Assembly: GCF_024362695.1 (NCBI RefSeq)
Contig: NW_026063250.1
Location: 558,001-622,000, forward strand
Direction: 5' to 3'
Source of the DNA: Pectinophora gossypiella
Lineage: Eukaryota; Arthropoda; Insecta; Lepidoptera; Gelechiidae
Length of the DNA stretch: 64,000 bases
Shown piece by piece: positions 45,093 through 56,482 of this stretch. Each line of letters opens with the position of its first letter. The stretch's first letter is position 1. Position numbers and translations under genes: made by a program. A model generated the notes under the pieces. The model had not been told where the DNA came from. It worked only from the letters and a program-made list of their open reading frames with translations, and did no database searches.

Positions 45093-45227
45093 TTTTTTTT
45101 TTTTTTTTTTTATATCTTTTATTTAATAAAGGACTTGGTACAAGAATAACGACCATGTCGTCCTCGTAATTAAACAGTAAATAGGAATTATTTTACATGG
45201 TAGAAGCTTATTAATATAATTGACAAT

Positions 45228-45705
45228 TTATTCAGTAGCTATTCTACTTCCAATACCTAATTTTACTAATTTGTAAAGTGATCTGGCGTCCTCGCTAAGC
45301 GAAACTGCCAGAGCACAATTGCAGCCTCCTACCTCCAAAAATAAATTATTATTATAAATTTGTCTCCTAAAAGATTCGTTCCGGACGCACTCCACCAGGA
45401 TATGATACACATCTTCGACGGTATCACACTCAGCGCAATTCGGAGAAATCGCCTTGCGCATGAGGAAGGCAAATTTGTTTAAGGGAACGTGTCCCGAACG
45501 AATCCTGAAGGCCATTACAAGTTCTGTCCTTTCCATACTTCCAGACTCGAACCACGGGTAACGATAAGGGTCGTTTTGGATTGTTTTGTACCAAATACCT
45601 TTAGTTAAAGACCTTTCGTCAAAATATTCTTTGAATAGAGCAAAAATCTTTTCTTTTAAAAAAGGAATCAAATCTGTGTAGAAAGGCAAGATATTAAACC
45701 TAATA
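45228..45705 (-). pseudogene. I/Jockey-group LINE ORF2, C-terminal part
   Basis: About 155 codons after the BEL insertion: FYTDLIPFLKEKIFALFKEY, then a Cys/His finger (CAECDTVEDVYHILVEC) typical of the C-terminus of RNase H-bearing LINEs. It ends at 45228. 45111-45227 is the 3' UTR with ATTTAATAAAGG. Confidence 0.75.
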
Positions 45706-45710
45706 CCATT

Positions 45711-45933
45711 TGTTCGGCTCTTGGTTTGTGTGGACTGTATGTAGATGGTGAGAGGTCGAGAGTTCTAAATCCAACTGCAGCAAAACACCAGATTGTTACT
45801 TTTCACTGTTTAATTAAATTGTTAATAAAAATACACTTTTACTTTACACTTTCGCGGGAGGCGTCGGCCATTCGAGACTAAAAAAATTGCTATACCAAAA
45901 AATATTAACTTAATACTTGTGTTGCCAGCAACA
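45711..45933 (-). repeat. BEL 3' LTR
   Basis: 223 bp, TGTTCGGCTC...GCCAGCAACA on plus; sense is minus, so this is the 3' LTR. The sense strand just before it reads CTGGGCCGCAGTA, a pattern usual before BEL 3' LTRs. Confidence 0.9.
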
Positions 45934-46715
45934 TACTGCGGCCCAGGGAAAGGAACAGACAATGATTTTAACTACACATAAGTTAACTATTTGAATTAAA
46001 ATTCTTACTACTTAAAATTAACTGTAGTACAATTAATATTGTCTGTTACTGTCTTATAAAACTTAGGAAATTAAATTTTAGTTGCTTAGAAGCAGGAATA
46101 TAAGACAAACCTTTCAATAGTTATGTTATGTATGACACATATAGTTTATTACCTGTTATATAATTCAACATTAGGAAACAATATCCAAATTGCGATTCGC
46201 TTATCAATTATCACTATAATTAACTATAACTCGACAGGTAATGTATTATAAGTTTAAGAATTTATTACAAAATTATCTAAGTAAAGGAATTGCAATTTGC
46301 ACTAGATATGAAACATTTTTCAATAGGTACATTCTAAGATAACATAAACAAATTTTGGGAACGACCTATAAAACTTTTAAATTAAGTACAAGTAAGGACA
46401 TTGCTTATTAAATATAAAATCTTATAATTAACCTTATTACCTTTTTAGCTTAGGTATTTAGAATACTTTATTAAGTAATAGAAACATAAAAAAACGTTTA
46501 TAATGAGGTACACACATCTGACCTACAACACAATGACCTTATACATCATACACCTATTACATTATATAAGTGAGAGAAATGCTATACTTAACATTATTCG
46601 ATAGGCAATACACATATGCTCTGTAAAGACCTATTATATGATCTATTACATTATATAAGTGAGAGAAATGCTATACTTAACATTATTCGATAGGCAATAC
46701 ACATATGCTCTGTAA
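45934..46715 (-). other. BEL 3' non-coding region with 89-bp tandem duplication
   Basis: AT-rich and non-coding. 46554-46642 is repeated from 46643 (CTATTACATTATATAAGTGA...), and the second copy holds the original end of the polyprotein and the SINE insertion point. Confidence 0.7.
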
Positions 46716-46977
46716 CGTAACGTAACGTAAACAGCCTACATACGTCCCACTGCTGGGCACAGGCCTCCCCTCAATCAACCGGAGGGGGTATGGAGCATAC
46801 TCCACCACGCTGCTCCACTGCGGGTTGGTGGAGGTGTTTTTACGGCTAATAGCCGGGACCAACAGCTTAACGTGCCCTCCGAAGCACGGAATCATCTTAA
46901 CTTTTCGGACAATCAGGTGATTCAAGCCTGAAAATCCTTATCAAACAAAGGACAGTCTCACAAAGTGATAAAAGTGG
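46716..46977 (-). mobile_element. SINE inserted at the end of the BEL polyprotein gene
   Basis: A 262-bp SINE with body words ATTGTCCGAAAAGTTAAG, GCTTCGGAGGGCACGTTAAG and CCCACTGCTGGGCACAGG (read on the appropriate strands) and a (CGTTA)n tail. It is flanked by a 12-bp duplication TATGCTCTGTAA (46704-46715, 46978-46989). The tRNA head is truncated. The same family is seen at 7772 (head) and 15041 (3' part). Confidence 0.85.
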
Positions 46978-49900
46978 TATGCTCTGTAAAGACCTATTAT
47001 ATGATTTACCATCAGCTGTTTTTAAAGTCAAGGCCCTAACCTTGCCATCCTTGCCCGGGAAGACCTCTACAACCCGAGCCATCGGCCACACCAAAGGTGG
47101 AGAATTGGGTTCTCTCATGAGTACCAAGTTACCAACACATACATTAGGCATAGTATCGCACCACTTACCTCTATTTTGTAAAGTATTTAAATAACATTTG
47201 TGCCAAGCTTTCCAAAATCTTTGCTGTAAATTAATACAATGTTTCCAAAAACCTAGCCTATTAGTTTTTGTATCAGAGATATCTACTTCTGGATACTGGA
47301 TAGTCAGAGCGGTTCCTACTAAGAAATGCCCAGGGGTAAGGTAGCAGTAGTCATTAACATCCTCAGAGAGAGGGAGAATGGATCGTGAATTGAGCACGGC
47401 CTCGATTTGGCACAATACTGTGTTTAGCTGTTCGTATGTTAAAGCAGAGTTCAATACAATCCGCTTTAAGTGAAATTTCATGCTTTTAACAGCTGCTTCT
47501 GCAAGCCCTGCAAAAACCGGTGCATAACTTGGTGTAAAATGGAATTTTATTCCTTCTTTCGCGGCATAGGCTTGCACAAGCGTCTGGTGATCATTAGAAC
47601 TATTGAGCTTGTACAGTTCAGCAAGCTGGTTCCTTGCCCCACGGAAACAACCGCCATTATCGCAGAACACGTCGCTGGGCAAGCCTCGTCTACTAATAAA
47701 GCGCTTGAAACAAGCGAGAAATGCCTCTGTAGTGAGGTCTGAGGTCAATTCTAGATGAATTGCCTTTGTGACAAAACACACAAATATACAAACGTAGCCT
47801 TTACTAACTAACGCTTTTCTTATCCTCGAATTCTTGACTTGTACCGGCCCAGCGAAGTCAATTCCGATTTTTTGAAACGGTCTACACGCCGTCACGCGGT
47901 GTTGAGGCAAGGACCCCATCAGTTGCTTTGCTGCACTCGCCTTGAGCCTGAAACATACCAAGCATTTATGAGTGACTTTTTTAATCTGTCTTATTCCATT
48001 AATTAACCAGTACTTTTGGTTTAAATTCGAAAGTAGTAGTTTTGGTCCCGCATGTAACAACCTAATATGTTCACTCTGGATAAGGAGCTCAGTTATTCGA
48101 GACGTTTTCGCCAGAATGATAGGATGTTTTTGTGATATAGGCACCTCAGAGTTATCTAGTCGGCCTCCTACTCTTAGCAGCCCATCTTTATCTAAAAAAG
48201 GGTAAAGAGACTTGAGGGGCTTTTGCACGCTTTTTCCTTTACGTAACGATTCTAATTCATCACAGAAATGAATAGACTGCTCGTGTTTGATAATCAACAG
48301 CAATGCGTGTTGTAACTCTTCAGGAGTGAGTACCTTATCCTTGACCTTTGTATTATTTTTTATGATATGACAGAACCTTACAATATAGGCTATCACTCGT
48401 ATCATTTTATTTAAATCTGAATACCTATCCAGTATTCTAAATAAATCATCATCTGTAGTGACAGATAGTACTACTTTACCTGCGGGGCTTGCAGCTTTCA
48501 TCTCAGGTAAGTCATTAGGTAAGTCCAACTTTTGGTTATCAAATTTATACTCACATTGCAGGAACTTTGGTCCCTCCCACCAGAGAGAACAGTTCGAGAG
48601 CTCCTGAGGATTAATACCTCTGCTGATCAAGTCAGCAGGGTTGTCTGCAGATGGAACATAGAGCCATCGCCTTTTATTAGTTTTCTGTTGAATCACACTA
48701 ACTCTGTTAGCCACGTAAGCTTGTAATTTCGTAACTTCTGTTTTTATCCAAGCTAGGGTTATTTGCGAGTCCGTAAATAAATATACGTCATCAATCTGGA
48801 CATTTTTATGTAAGGTTTCATAAACTCTTTCCATTAGTATAGACAAAAGCAACGCTGCATTGAGCTCTAGCCTGGGTATTGTTAGTGGACTAGCCCGCGG
48901 GTTAACTCGCGACTTAGAACAGAGCAAGTGTAATTCAGCCTTACCTGTTTTGTCGACCACGCGTAGATATATGCAGCAGCCATACCCTGTAGTGCTCGAT
49001 GCGTCGGAGAAACCGATTAGGTGTATTGTCGCCGCAGTGTTAGTTGGGATGTATCTGTTTAAATTAATAGGTTGCATGGTAGACAAGCTCCTAGCGAAGT
49101 CTAGCCACTCAGTAACTAGATCTTCGGGTATGTTATCGTCCCAGCCAACATTGCGTGACCAAAGTTTTTGCATAATACCTTTTGCTTGTATTATAATGGG
49201 GCTCGCAAATCCCATGGGATCATAGAATTTCGCAATGTAGGTAAGAACTTGCCTTTTCGTAATTACCCTTTCATTGAATGACTCGGGACTGGTAATAGTA
49301 AAGCAGTCTTTGTTAATATTAAGCGTGAGTCCTAACGCCTTCATGTTAAAATTGCCTTTTTGTAGATCAAGCACACTAAATTGTTGTTCATTCTCTGGTG
49401 TATCAGAAAGCACGCTTGGTGTGTTAGAAGCCCATTTATGTAAACTGAAGCTCCCGTAACCTAACATCTCACGTAACTGCCTTTTAGCCTCAAGAAGTTG
49501 TTGCAAATCACAGCAGGAATACAATATATCGTCAACATATGTACAGTTTCTTATTATAAATGCAGCTAAAGGTAAGTCGTTTTCGTGCCTCTGAGCTAGC
49601 TCATGCAAGCATCGTGTAGACAGATAACTGGACGACTTTACTCCGTAGGTGACAGTATCAAGACGAATACATTGTATTGGCTGGCTTGGATTGTCACGCC
49701 AGAGAATGTTCTGGAGAGAAGTGTGTTCCGGATTTACTAATATGTTGCGGAACATCTTCTTAATATCTGTGCTGAGAGTGTACTCTCCAAATCTAAACAA
49801 TAATACAATATCAAACAACTCTTTTTGTACCATGGGCCCATTCAATAAAATATCGTTCAATGAGACCTTCTTATTAGTCTTCATCGAAGCATCAAAGACT

Positions 49901-52107
49901 ACCCTTGTCCTTGTGCTTTTACTCTGCTCATTAATTACAGCGTGATGCGGCATAAAATATACCGGGTCATTATCAAAATTGTAAGAATGAATATCAATAT
50001 AGTGCCCATGGCCAAGCTCTATATATTCATTTATAAATGCTTGATAATCAGTTAACAAGTTAATATTCTTTTGCAGTCTTTTTTCTAGACTGAGAAACCT
50101 ATGCAAGGCCAAATCAAATGAGTTGCCTAAGGTTTTATTTATATTGCTAGACTCTAATTTTAATGGCAAGTCAACTTGAAATCGATTGTTTTCCAATTTA
50201 ACTGAGTTAGTGAAGATATTTTCAGCTAACTCTTGCTCTGAATCCCCTTCTATTAGCAATTCCGGAACACTCTCCGTCTCCCAAAACTTCTTGATACTGT
50301 CACTTACTTCTGTGTCACACTTAGCACAAACGAGAGATACAACCTGGTGTTTAATGAAGTTAGCAGCCAACGGGCCAGCAACGACATGGCCAAGCTTGGT
50401 ATTCAGGACGCAGGGGAGCGACGATTGTTGCTGATCAGCTAGGCCATTGTGTGCAGTCAGTTGCTGTGTCTCCTCAAGCGGCAGAAGAATCTGGAAAAAA
50501 CCATCCGCACCAATGACCAAATTTATTTCTGATGGCTGATTAAAAGTTGTATCTGCCAATGTGACACCGGGAGGGATATGAATGTCCGTTACATCAATTT
50601 GTGCCTGAGGCAACTTGCATGTAATTTTGTCTACTACATGACAGTTAATAAGTGTGTTGAATGGGGATGTCAATGAGTGAACTTGCAAAGGAATACAATA
50701 GCTGACTTTACTTGTGCTTTCGGTCACACCAATGAGGTTAATATCACTTCGCTTAGGTGTGAGACCCAAGACCTCAATGGCCTTTTGTGTGACAAGTGAT
50801 ACTTGTGAGCCAGAGTCTAGAATGCATTTTACATGCACTTCTCTCCCGTCTTTAGCAAAGAGCTTTACACGTGCTGTTGGGAGCAAAACATTATTGTTAT
50901 TAGCGGAGTCCTCAGTCAGTAGAACTACCGGGTCCATCCCACTGTTTTCATTGCAGTGGAGCAATGTATGATGAGGTTTCTTGCACTGCTCACACCGGAA
51001 GTGGAATCTGCACTTACCACCATGGGGATTTAAACAAGTGGTACATAAACGTTTTTCACTCACAAAGGCCAACCTTTCCTTTGCTGGCAAAAGTTTGAAT
51101 TTGGGACAAGCAAATAATTTGTGTGCATACTTACAATATGCGCATTCCAGTGAAGTCTTGGTCGCCGCCAACGCTACCTTTTTCGCTGAGGGCATGGTGG
51201 AAGCCCTGCGCGTACCCAGCTCGGCTTGCTCCGAGGTCGTGGTTTCTTCTAGAGCACGCGCACGCCTTTCTAAATAATTCAGTAGGTCCTTTACAGACGG
51301 GTCACTCTCCTCATCGCGATCAAATTGATACGACCGTGCACTATACGCATCCAGTTTCCTCTTGAGAATGCCCAGCAATAGAAGGTCCCATGCTGCTACG
51401 TCGGCGTCCAGATTTTCGAGTGCAGCCAACGTTTGACGGATCACTGAAACGAAATTTCTGAAATGCTCAGCATTTGCAAACTTGGGCAATGGTGGTAAAT
51501 CCAAAATGGTGTTTACATGTTCAGAAGCTATCTGCTGTTTGTTGTAAAATCGTTTGTCCAATAACTGTATTGCCTTGTCATAACTTTCACTGACTAAAGG
51601 AAGGTTTTTAATTAAATCGTAAGGTTGTCCCTCTAGGAACGACCTTAAATAGTACAATTTTTGCACGTTATCCATGGCCTTGTTGTTATGAATAACGGAT
51701 TTGTAAATTTGTATGAATGCTACATACTCAGAGTATTTGCCGGAGAACGTAGGTATATTAATATTCGGCAGTTTTGGCCTACAAATGACACTACTGCTAC
51801 CTGACTCCTGGGTTCCTTGTGAACAATCGCTCTGTTTCTTAATATTTTCGTTTAAAACAGTTACACAGTGAAAATATCTTTTTTCTACCTCGTCTATATT
51901 TTCTGTGTCTGACGAATTTAAAGCCAATATTTTCATGTTAAAGGCCTCATACTCCTTAAAAGCCGATAATAATTTGTCACGTTTGGTAATTAATGCCTCA
52001 GTGGAACATTTTCGGACTTCATTTTCGTCAGACACAAAATTAAAAATTCTAGTTACAATACCTTTTATGTATCCACGAGAAACACTTAAGTTTTTTAATT
52101 CCTCCAT
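46897..52107 (-). CDS. BEL/Pao Gag-Pol polyprotein
   Basis: 1736 codons without a break. Gag of the DUF1759 type (about 100-290); Cys/His zinc-binding region (about 322-385, CAYC..CPKF, CTTC, CEQC); aspartic protease DSGS (431-434); RT with TDIKKMFRNI and catalytic YVDD (857-860); Pao-type RNase H (FSDASSTTGYG near 1033, FTDSQITLAW near 1111, DNPADLISRG near 1155); integrase zinc module (HIRLLHAG .. HKCLVC, about 1347-1385) and DDE core (Asp1417, Asp1483, Glu1537); C-terminal DUF5641-like domain (about 1610-1715). The last 20 or so residues are read from the SINE, which replaced only a few native residues, so catalytic capacity should be intact. Leader 52108-53018 has no clear coding content. 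Confidence 0.92.
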   Translation of the reverse strand: MEELKNLSVSRGYIKGIVTRIFNFVSDENEVRKCSTEALITKRDKLLSAFKEYEAFNMKILALNSSDTENIDEVEKRYFHCVTVLNENIKKQSDCSQGTQESGSSSVICRPKLPNINIPTFSGKYSEYVAFIQIYKSVIHNNKAMDNVQKLYYLRSFLEGQPYDLIKNLPLVSESYDKAIQLLDKRFYNKQQIASEHVNTILDLPPLPKFANAEHFRNFVSVIRQTLAALENLDADVAAWDLLLLGILKRKLDAYSARSYQFDRDEESDPSVKDLLNYLERRARALEETTTSEQAELGTRRASTMPSAKKVALAATKTSLECAYCKYAHKLFACPKFKLLPAKERLAFVSEKRLCTTCLNPHGGKCRFHFRCEQCKKPHHTLLHCNENSGMDPVVLLTEDSANNNNVLLPTARVKLFAKDGREVHVKCILDSGSQVSLVTQKAIEVLGLTPKRSDINLIGVTESTSKVSYCIPLQVHSLTSPFNTLINCHVVDKITCKLPQAQIDVTDIHIPPGVTLADTTFNQPSEINLVIGADGFFQILLPLEETQQLTAHNGLADQQQSSLPCVLNTKLGHVVAGPLAANFIKHQVVSLVCAKCDTEVSDSIKKFWETESVPELLIEGDSEQELAENIFTNSVKLENNRFQVDLPLKLESSNINKTLGNSFDLALHRFLSLEKRLQKNINLLTDYQAFINEYIELGHGHYIDIHSYNFDNDPVYFMPHHAVINEQSKSTRTRVVFDASMKTNKKVSLNDILLNGPMVQKELFDIVLLFRFGEYTLSTDIKKMFRNILVNPEHTSLQNILWRDNPSQPIQCIRLDTVTYGVKSSSYLSTRCLHELAQRHENDLPLAAFIIRNCTYVDDILYSCCDLQQLLEAKRQLREMLGYGSFSLHKWASNTPSVLSDTPENEQQFSVLDLQKGNFNMKALGLTLNINKDCFTITSPESFNERVITKRQVLTYIAKFYDPMGFASPIIIQAKGIMQKLWSRNVGWDDNIPEDLVTEWLDFARSLSTMQPINLNRYIPTNTAATIHLIGFSDASSTTGYGCCIYLRVVDKTGKAELHLLCSKSRVNPRASPLTIPRLELNAALLLSILMERVYETLHKNVQIDDVYLFTDSQITLAWIKTEVTKLQAYVANRVSVIQQKTNKRRWLYVPSADNPADLISRGINPQELSNCSLWWEGPKFLQCEYKFDNQKLDLPNDLPEMKAASPAGKVVLSVTTDDDLFRILDRYSDLNKMIRVIAYIVRFCHIIKNNTKVKDKVLTPEELQHALLLIIKHEQSIHFCDELESLRKGKSVQKPLKSLYPFLDKDGLLRVGGRLDNSEVPISQKHPIILAKTSRITELLIQSEHIRLLHAGPKLLLSNLNQKYWLINGIRQIKKVTHKCLVCFRLKASAAKQLMGSLPQHRVTACRPFQKIGIDFAGPVQVKNSRIRKALVSKGYVCIFVCFVTKAIHLELTSDLTTEAFLACFKRFISRRGLPSDVFCDNGGCFRGARNQLAELYKLNSSNDHQTLVQAYAAKEGIKFHFTPSYAPVFAGLAEAAVKSMKFHLKRIVLNSALTYEQLNTVLCQIEAVLNSRSILPLSEDVNDYCYLTPGHFLVGTALTIQYPEVDISDTKTNRLGFWKHCINLQQRFWKAWHKCYLNTLQNRGKWCDTMPNVCVGNLVLMREPNSPPLVWPMARVVEVFPGKDGKVRALTLKTADGKSYNRSLQSIPLLSLCETVLCLIRIFRLESPDCPKS

Positions 52108-53000
52108 TGTATTTTCGCTGTACTACTATATTAGTATCACAAAACTGCATAAAATTGTTGAAATGCTTTGAAATTAGTTTTATGAAAGCACGACGCTAAG
52201 TTGAAAAACCAAGGTGAAAACAAAATGGAGTTTCTAAAAATAGAATTATCTTATTCAATTTCTGTAAATTAAAATCGACCAATGACAGCGCAGAATGAAG
52301 CCGGCGTCTTCCGAGATGCGACGAAGTCGACCCGCCGAATTTTAATTGGCTCAAAAAATAGCGCACTCGCATGAACACGCTCCCGATGTCCTCGACGAAC
52401 GCTCGGAAGGTTGGCACTACTGGACTTCAATTGTTCCCGCTCCACGCGTGACTCGCAGAAATGAATAAAAAATGTCTCTGGATGTTGAAGTTGGTATTAG
52501 GTATTTCTTGATAATTCGCAGCAATCGATACAATACTTGATGAAAATCTTCAGATAATGTTCTTGAACGGTTTCGTGATGGATATTTACCGTCGTCGCAA
52601 GCATGTATTGCCGATCCCTGTTATTTTTGATGTAATTATGAAACGTAGGTACACTAATAAAAATAGATAGGTAGTTATTTGGCACTGTTCGAAGAAATCG
52701 CTATATACTTGAAGGATTTTTAAATAGTCCTTTTGAATCGCAAGTATAATGTAGAAATACGTAACTGTTCTTGGTGTCGATGTAAAAATAAGATCGCGAC
52801 ACTTATAATTTTGGCACTGAACTTCACAGTTTTTCGCAGCAACTTGAATGTTCTTGAATATAGATCGCAAGATTCGCAAGTATTGCTGATGTGATCTGCC
52901 TTCCCGGCCTCGACGTATACAGTATACACGCAGGCTTCGTTGTGTATTCGCGCAGTGAAAATCGCAGAAACAAAATGGTAGTCGACGCGCAGCTAGAAAT

Positions 53001-53018
53001 GCTTCGCTCGATGGACCA
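53001..53018 (-). other. BEL primer-binding site
   Basis: Directly after the 5' LTR, the minus strand reads TGGTCCATCGAGCGAAGC. The leading TGG complements a tRNA CCA end. I cannot name the tRNA with confidence. Confidence 0.55.
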
Positions 53019-53241
53019 TGTTCGGCTCTTGGTTTGTGTGGACTGTATGTAGATGGTGAGAGGTCGAGAGTTCTAAATCCAACTGCAGCAAAACACCAGA
53101 TTGTTACTTTTCACTGTTTAATTAAATTGTTAATAAAAATACACTTTTACTTTACACTTTCGCGGGAGGCGTCGGCCATTCGAGACTAAAAAAATTGCTA
53201 TACCAAAAAATATTAACTTTATACTTGTGTTGCCAGCAACA
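53019..53241 (-). repeat. BEL 5' LTR
   Basis: 223 bp matching 45711-45933 except for one base by eye. Followed by the target duplication CCATT at 53242-53246. Confidence 0.9.
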
Positions 53242-53248
53242 CCATTCA

Positions 53249-56200
53249 CTATAGCTTGTTTGCCAAACAATCGACCCTTTCGTTACCATCTATGCCGACA
53301 TGGGAGGGAACCCACTGTAACTTAATAACTTTGTTTAGCTGTTTTAATTCACAGAGTGACTCAAGAATAGTGTAAGCTAACGGGAACCCTCGAGCACTCG
53401 AGGTGCACCGTGCCACGTGTTGAAGCGCGCTTCTAGAGTCCGATAAAATTACAAATTTGTCAAAATCAACACTTCTAACATAAGAGAGCGCTTCACTAAT
53501 AGCAATTAACTCTGCATACATAATGCAGACATTATTATTAATTTTAAATTTCACCGAAATGTCACTCTGGTAATCAAACATTGCAGCACCCACTCCCTGA
53601 ACATCTTTGGAAGCATCCGTGTATATTTTATAATAATCCTTATATGTATGACCCAACATAGCCGTACATTTAGACTTCAATTCATATGATGCACTCGCTT
53701 TTTTAAACCCCTTACAGTCTTCGATTTTATATTTAATTATATCACTCAGATCAATATATTGAACCCAATAATTTAGAGAAAACATTTTCAATAGTGCCGC
53801 CGAATGGACAGGTAAAGATTTCAACATATTGTATATAAACAATAGTGCCGGTATTTTTTTCCTACGCCAATAAATGCTACCGTCAGACAAACGGGACAGT
53901 TCTTCAACCATATCACAAATTTTGCTATTTTCCAACGATTTATTCTTAAGCCAAAATTTACCCGCTAGGTACAAACGCCTTAAATGTAATGGCTGGAGAC
54001 ACAACTCATTCTCCATAACGTGGATTGGAGTTGTTTTTATAAAGCCGCCAATAATTCTCATACACTGATTTTGGACCTTGTCTAGGCTGCTTATATTATT
54101 TTTAGCACTTGTATCGTATAAGAAACTGCTATAATCCAACCTACTTCGGATTATAGATATATATATTCTACGTAGGTGTTTGGGATGTACTCCCCAACTA
54201 GAACCGGCCAATACTTTAAATATATTTAAAAATTTTAGAGTTTTTTGGGTAATTTCCCTTATATGTCTATTCCACCTAAGCGAACGATCAATCCATATAC
54301 CTAAATACTTGACACATTCTACTAACTGTAATTTGGTGGTTTTAATATTAATATCTATCGGTTGTCGGTTGACGCCTTTCTTAAATAAACAAATTTTAGT
54401 TTTCTTTTGTGAAATTTCCAAACCAATATTCTCAATAATATTATTAAAGCAGTTAAGTGCCAATTGCATTACTTCAGATCCCTCTCTCAGGCTATTGCTA
54501 TAAACATACAAAACAAAATCATCCGCATATTGTGAAACTATAACATTCTGAATACTTTTACATATAGAGCTCGTCACAACATTAAATAACAAAGGAGACA
54601 ATGGATCCCCCTGAGCAATGCCTTTGCTAGTGATTCTAGTTAACTTAGATGAATTTAATTCAATACATAACTCTCGAGCTCTAAGAAACTCCCAAAGATA
54701 CTTACATATAACAGAACTCACCCCTAGTCTATCTAAAGTACATAATAATACTGAAATATCTACATTATTATAGGCATTAGAAACATCTACAAAACAACCC
54801 AAAGTCATTAGGTCTCTAGTAAAACCTAACTGAATATACAAAATTAGTCGAGCTAAGCTATCAAGACTAGAGCGGGCACGTCTAAAACCGACGGTGCATT
54901 CAGAAAAGCACTTATTTCTTTCTAAAAACCACTCGAGTCTAAACTTTAGGATGTTATGAAAAATTTTACAGGGACCGGATATTAACGAAATTGGTCTTAC
55001 TTCAGGTGAAGTGGCTGAGTGGGTGATACCTGGCTTCGGAATAGGAACTATTTTAATTTTCCTCCATTGATTGGGTATTATACCATTATTCAAAATCTTA
55101 TTATACATTTGTAGTAGTAACTGTTTTCCAGATTTTGGGAGGTTTTTAATCATTGAAAAGGATATATTGTCAGCTCCAGGAGCGGTGTCGTTATTTTTTA
55201 TAGCCCGCTCCAATTCTTGCATAGTAATAGGAGTAATTAGAACCATATTATTAGTATGAAAGTCAGGTGAATTTGGACAAACGAAATCTGGACATAGTTC
55301 ATGAAGTAGAGTATTCGCTTTTGCTTCATCTATAGTAAACGTGAAATTTCTATATCCTTTAAGCCATCTCATATTGCGCCAAACCTCTACAGCCGACATA
55401 GCTCCAGCAATGGACGTACAAAATTCCCCCCAGCACTTTCTTTTGGCCCTTCTTATTAATTTTTGAGCAGCTGAAATCTTTGTTTGAAGGACAGACAAAT
55501 TATCCGGGGTAGGATTTCTCCTAAAGATTGCAAGTGCTTTTCTTCTTTCTGCAACTGCGCACGAAATCTCCTTATTCCAGTATCTTTTAGGAGTGAATTG
55601 TTTGATGCGTTGAGGATTTTGACATATTTTAACGTATGGTATATTTGCATCAGCCGCTTTGTCTATGATATTGGTCAACTGATTATAAGCAATTTGAACA
55701 TCTTCCGAGCAACGTAATAAGGCTAGCGCTTCATCTACATAATTAGAGTAGTCTTTCCACTTAGCTTCTTTAAAATTCTTTCTCTTAATTATTTGAGGGG
55801 ATACATTGATACAAGAGGTAACTTTAATTAACAGGTGGTCACTCCCTAAATTTTCATTCATCACTTTCCATGTAAAATTGAGAGCAATATCCGGAGAGGC
55901 TATAGTAATATCCGGCGTAGTCTTCTGTGAAGCTCCGTTTACTAATTTGATGCGGGTATGTGAACCATCGTTAAGGACTATCAAATTGCTAGAAATTGAA
56001 GCATCAAATATTTCCGAGCCTCTTCGGTTAGTTTTATATGACCAGGTGCTGTGGTGGCCATTAAAATCACCCATAATCAAAGTCTTCTTAGGAAAACGAG
56101 AGAATATATAGTCCCAATCTTGTGATGCAGTTCGTGCTGACGATGGGCAGTAAAGTGATATTACATATTCTATTTCGGCACAATTCAACAGCTTGACACA

Positions 56201-56482
56201 TAATATCTGAATATCCGGGTTAGCAGAAACGAATTGACACCGTTGTGCTTTGATGGAGAAGTGAGTGAGAATCGCAACACCGCCATAGGAATCATATCTA
56301 TCCTGACGATAAACATTATACCCGCTTATTCTGAAATGGCTGTCCGGTTCAAGCCATGTCTCATTTATGCAAGCTATATGTATCTTTTCTTGTGAGAGAA
56401 TGAGGTCAAATTCATCAGCCTTGGGTCGGATACTTTGACAATTCCACTGTACAAAATTGAGGTGTTGAATATTTCTATCCAT
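53249..56482 (-). pseudogene. I/Jockey-group LINE ORF2: endonuclease, RT, RNase H
   Basis: 1077 codons from ATG at 56482. Endonuclease: FVQWNCQSIRP (10-20), NETWL (40-44), MGDFNGHHSTW. RT: TAPGADNISFSMIK, VRPISLISGPCKIFH, CTVGFRRARS, FVDVSNAYNNV, GIAQGDPLSPLLFN, catalytic QYADDFVLYV. RNase H: YKIYTDASKDVQGVG, CIMYAELIAISEAL, ILSDSRSALQHV, WVPSHVGIDGNERVD (about 940-1070). The stop at 53249-53251 looks secondary: shifting frame by one base joins to the C-terminal piece at 45705-45228, so a 1-base deletion lies just before the BEL insertion. ATG overlaps the ORF1 stop (ATGGATAG). Confidence 0.88.

Larger units (their letters stand above)
45711..53241 (-). mobile_element. BEL/Pao LTR retrotransposon, young
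   Basis: 7531 bp with 223-bp LTRs (TG..CA ends) and a 5-bp target duplication CCATT at 45706-45710 and 53242-53246. The LTRs differ at one position that I can see (AACTTAATAC versus AACTTTATAC). It holds one long Gag-Pol frame. A SINE and an 89-bp tandem duplication lie near the 3' end. It is inserted in the RNase H/tail region of the minus-strand LINE. Confidence 0.9.

Noticed and set aside
46979..51365. Plus-strand open frames opposite the BEL polyprotein
   Set aside because: Antisense shadows of a 1736-codon frame with all retroelement domains.
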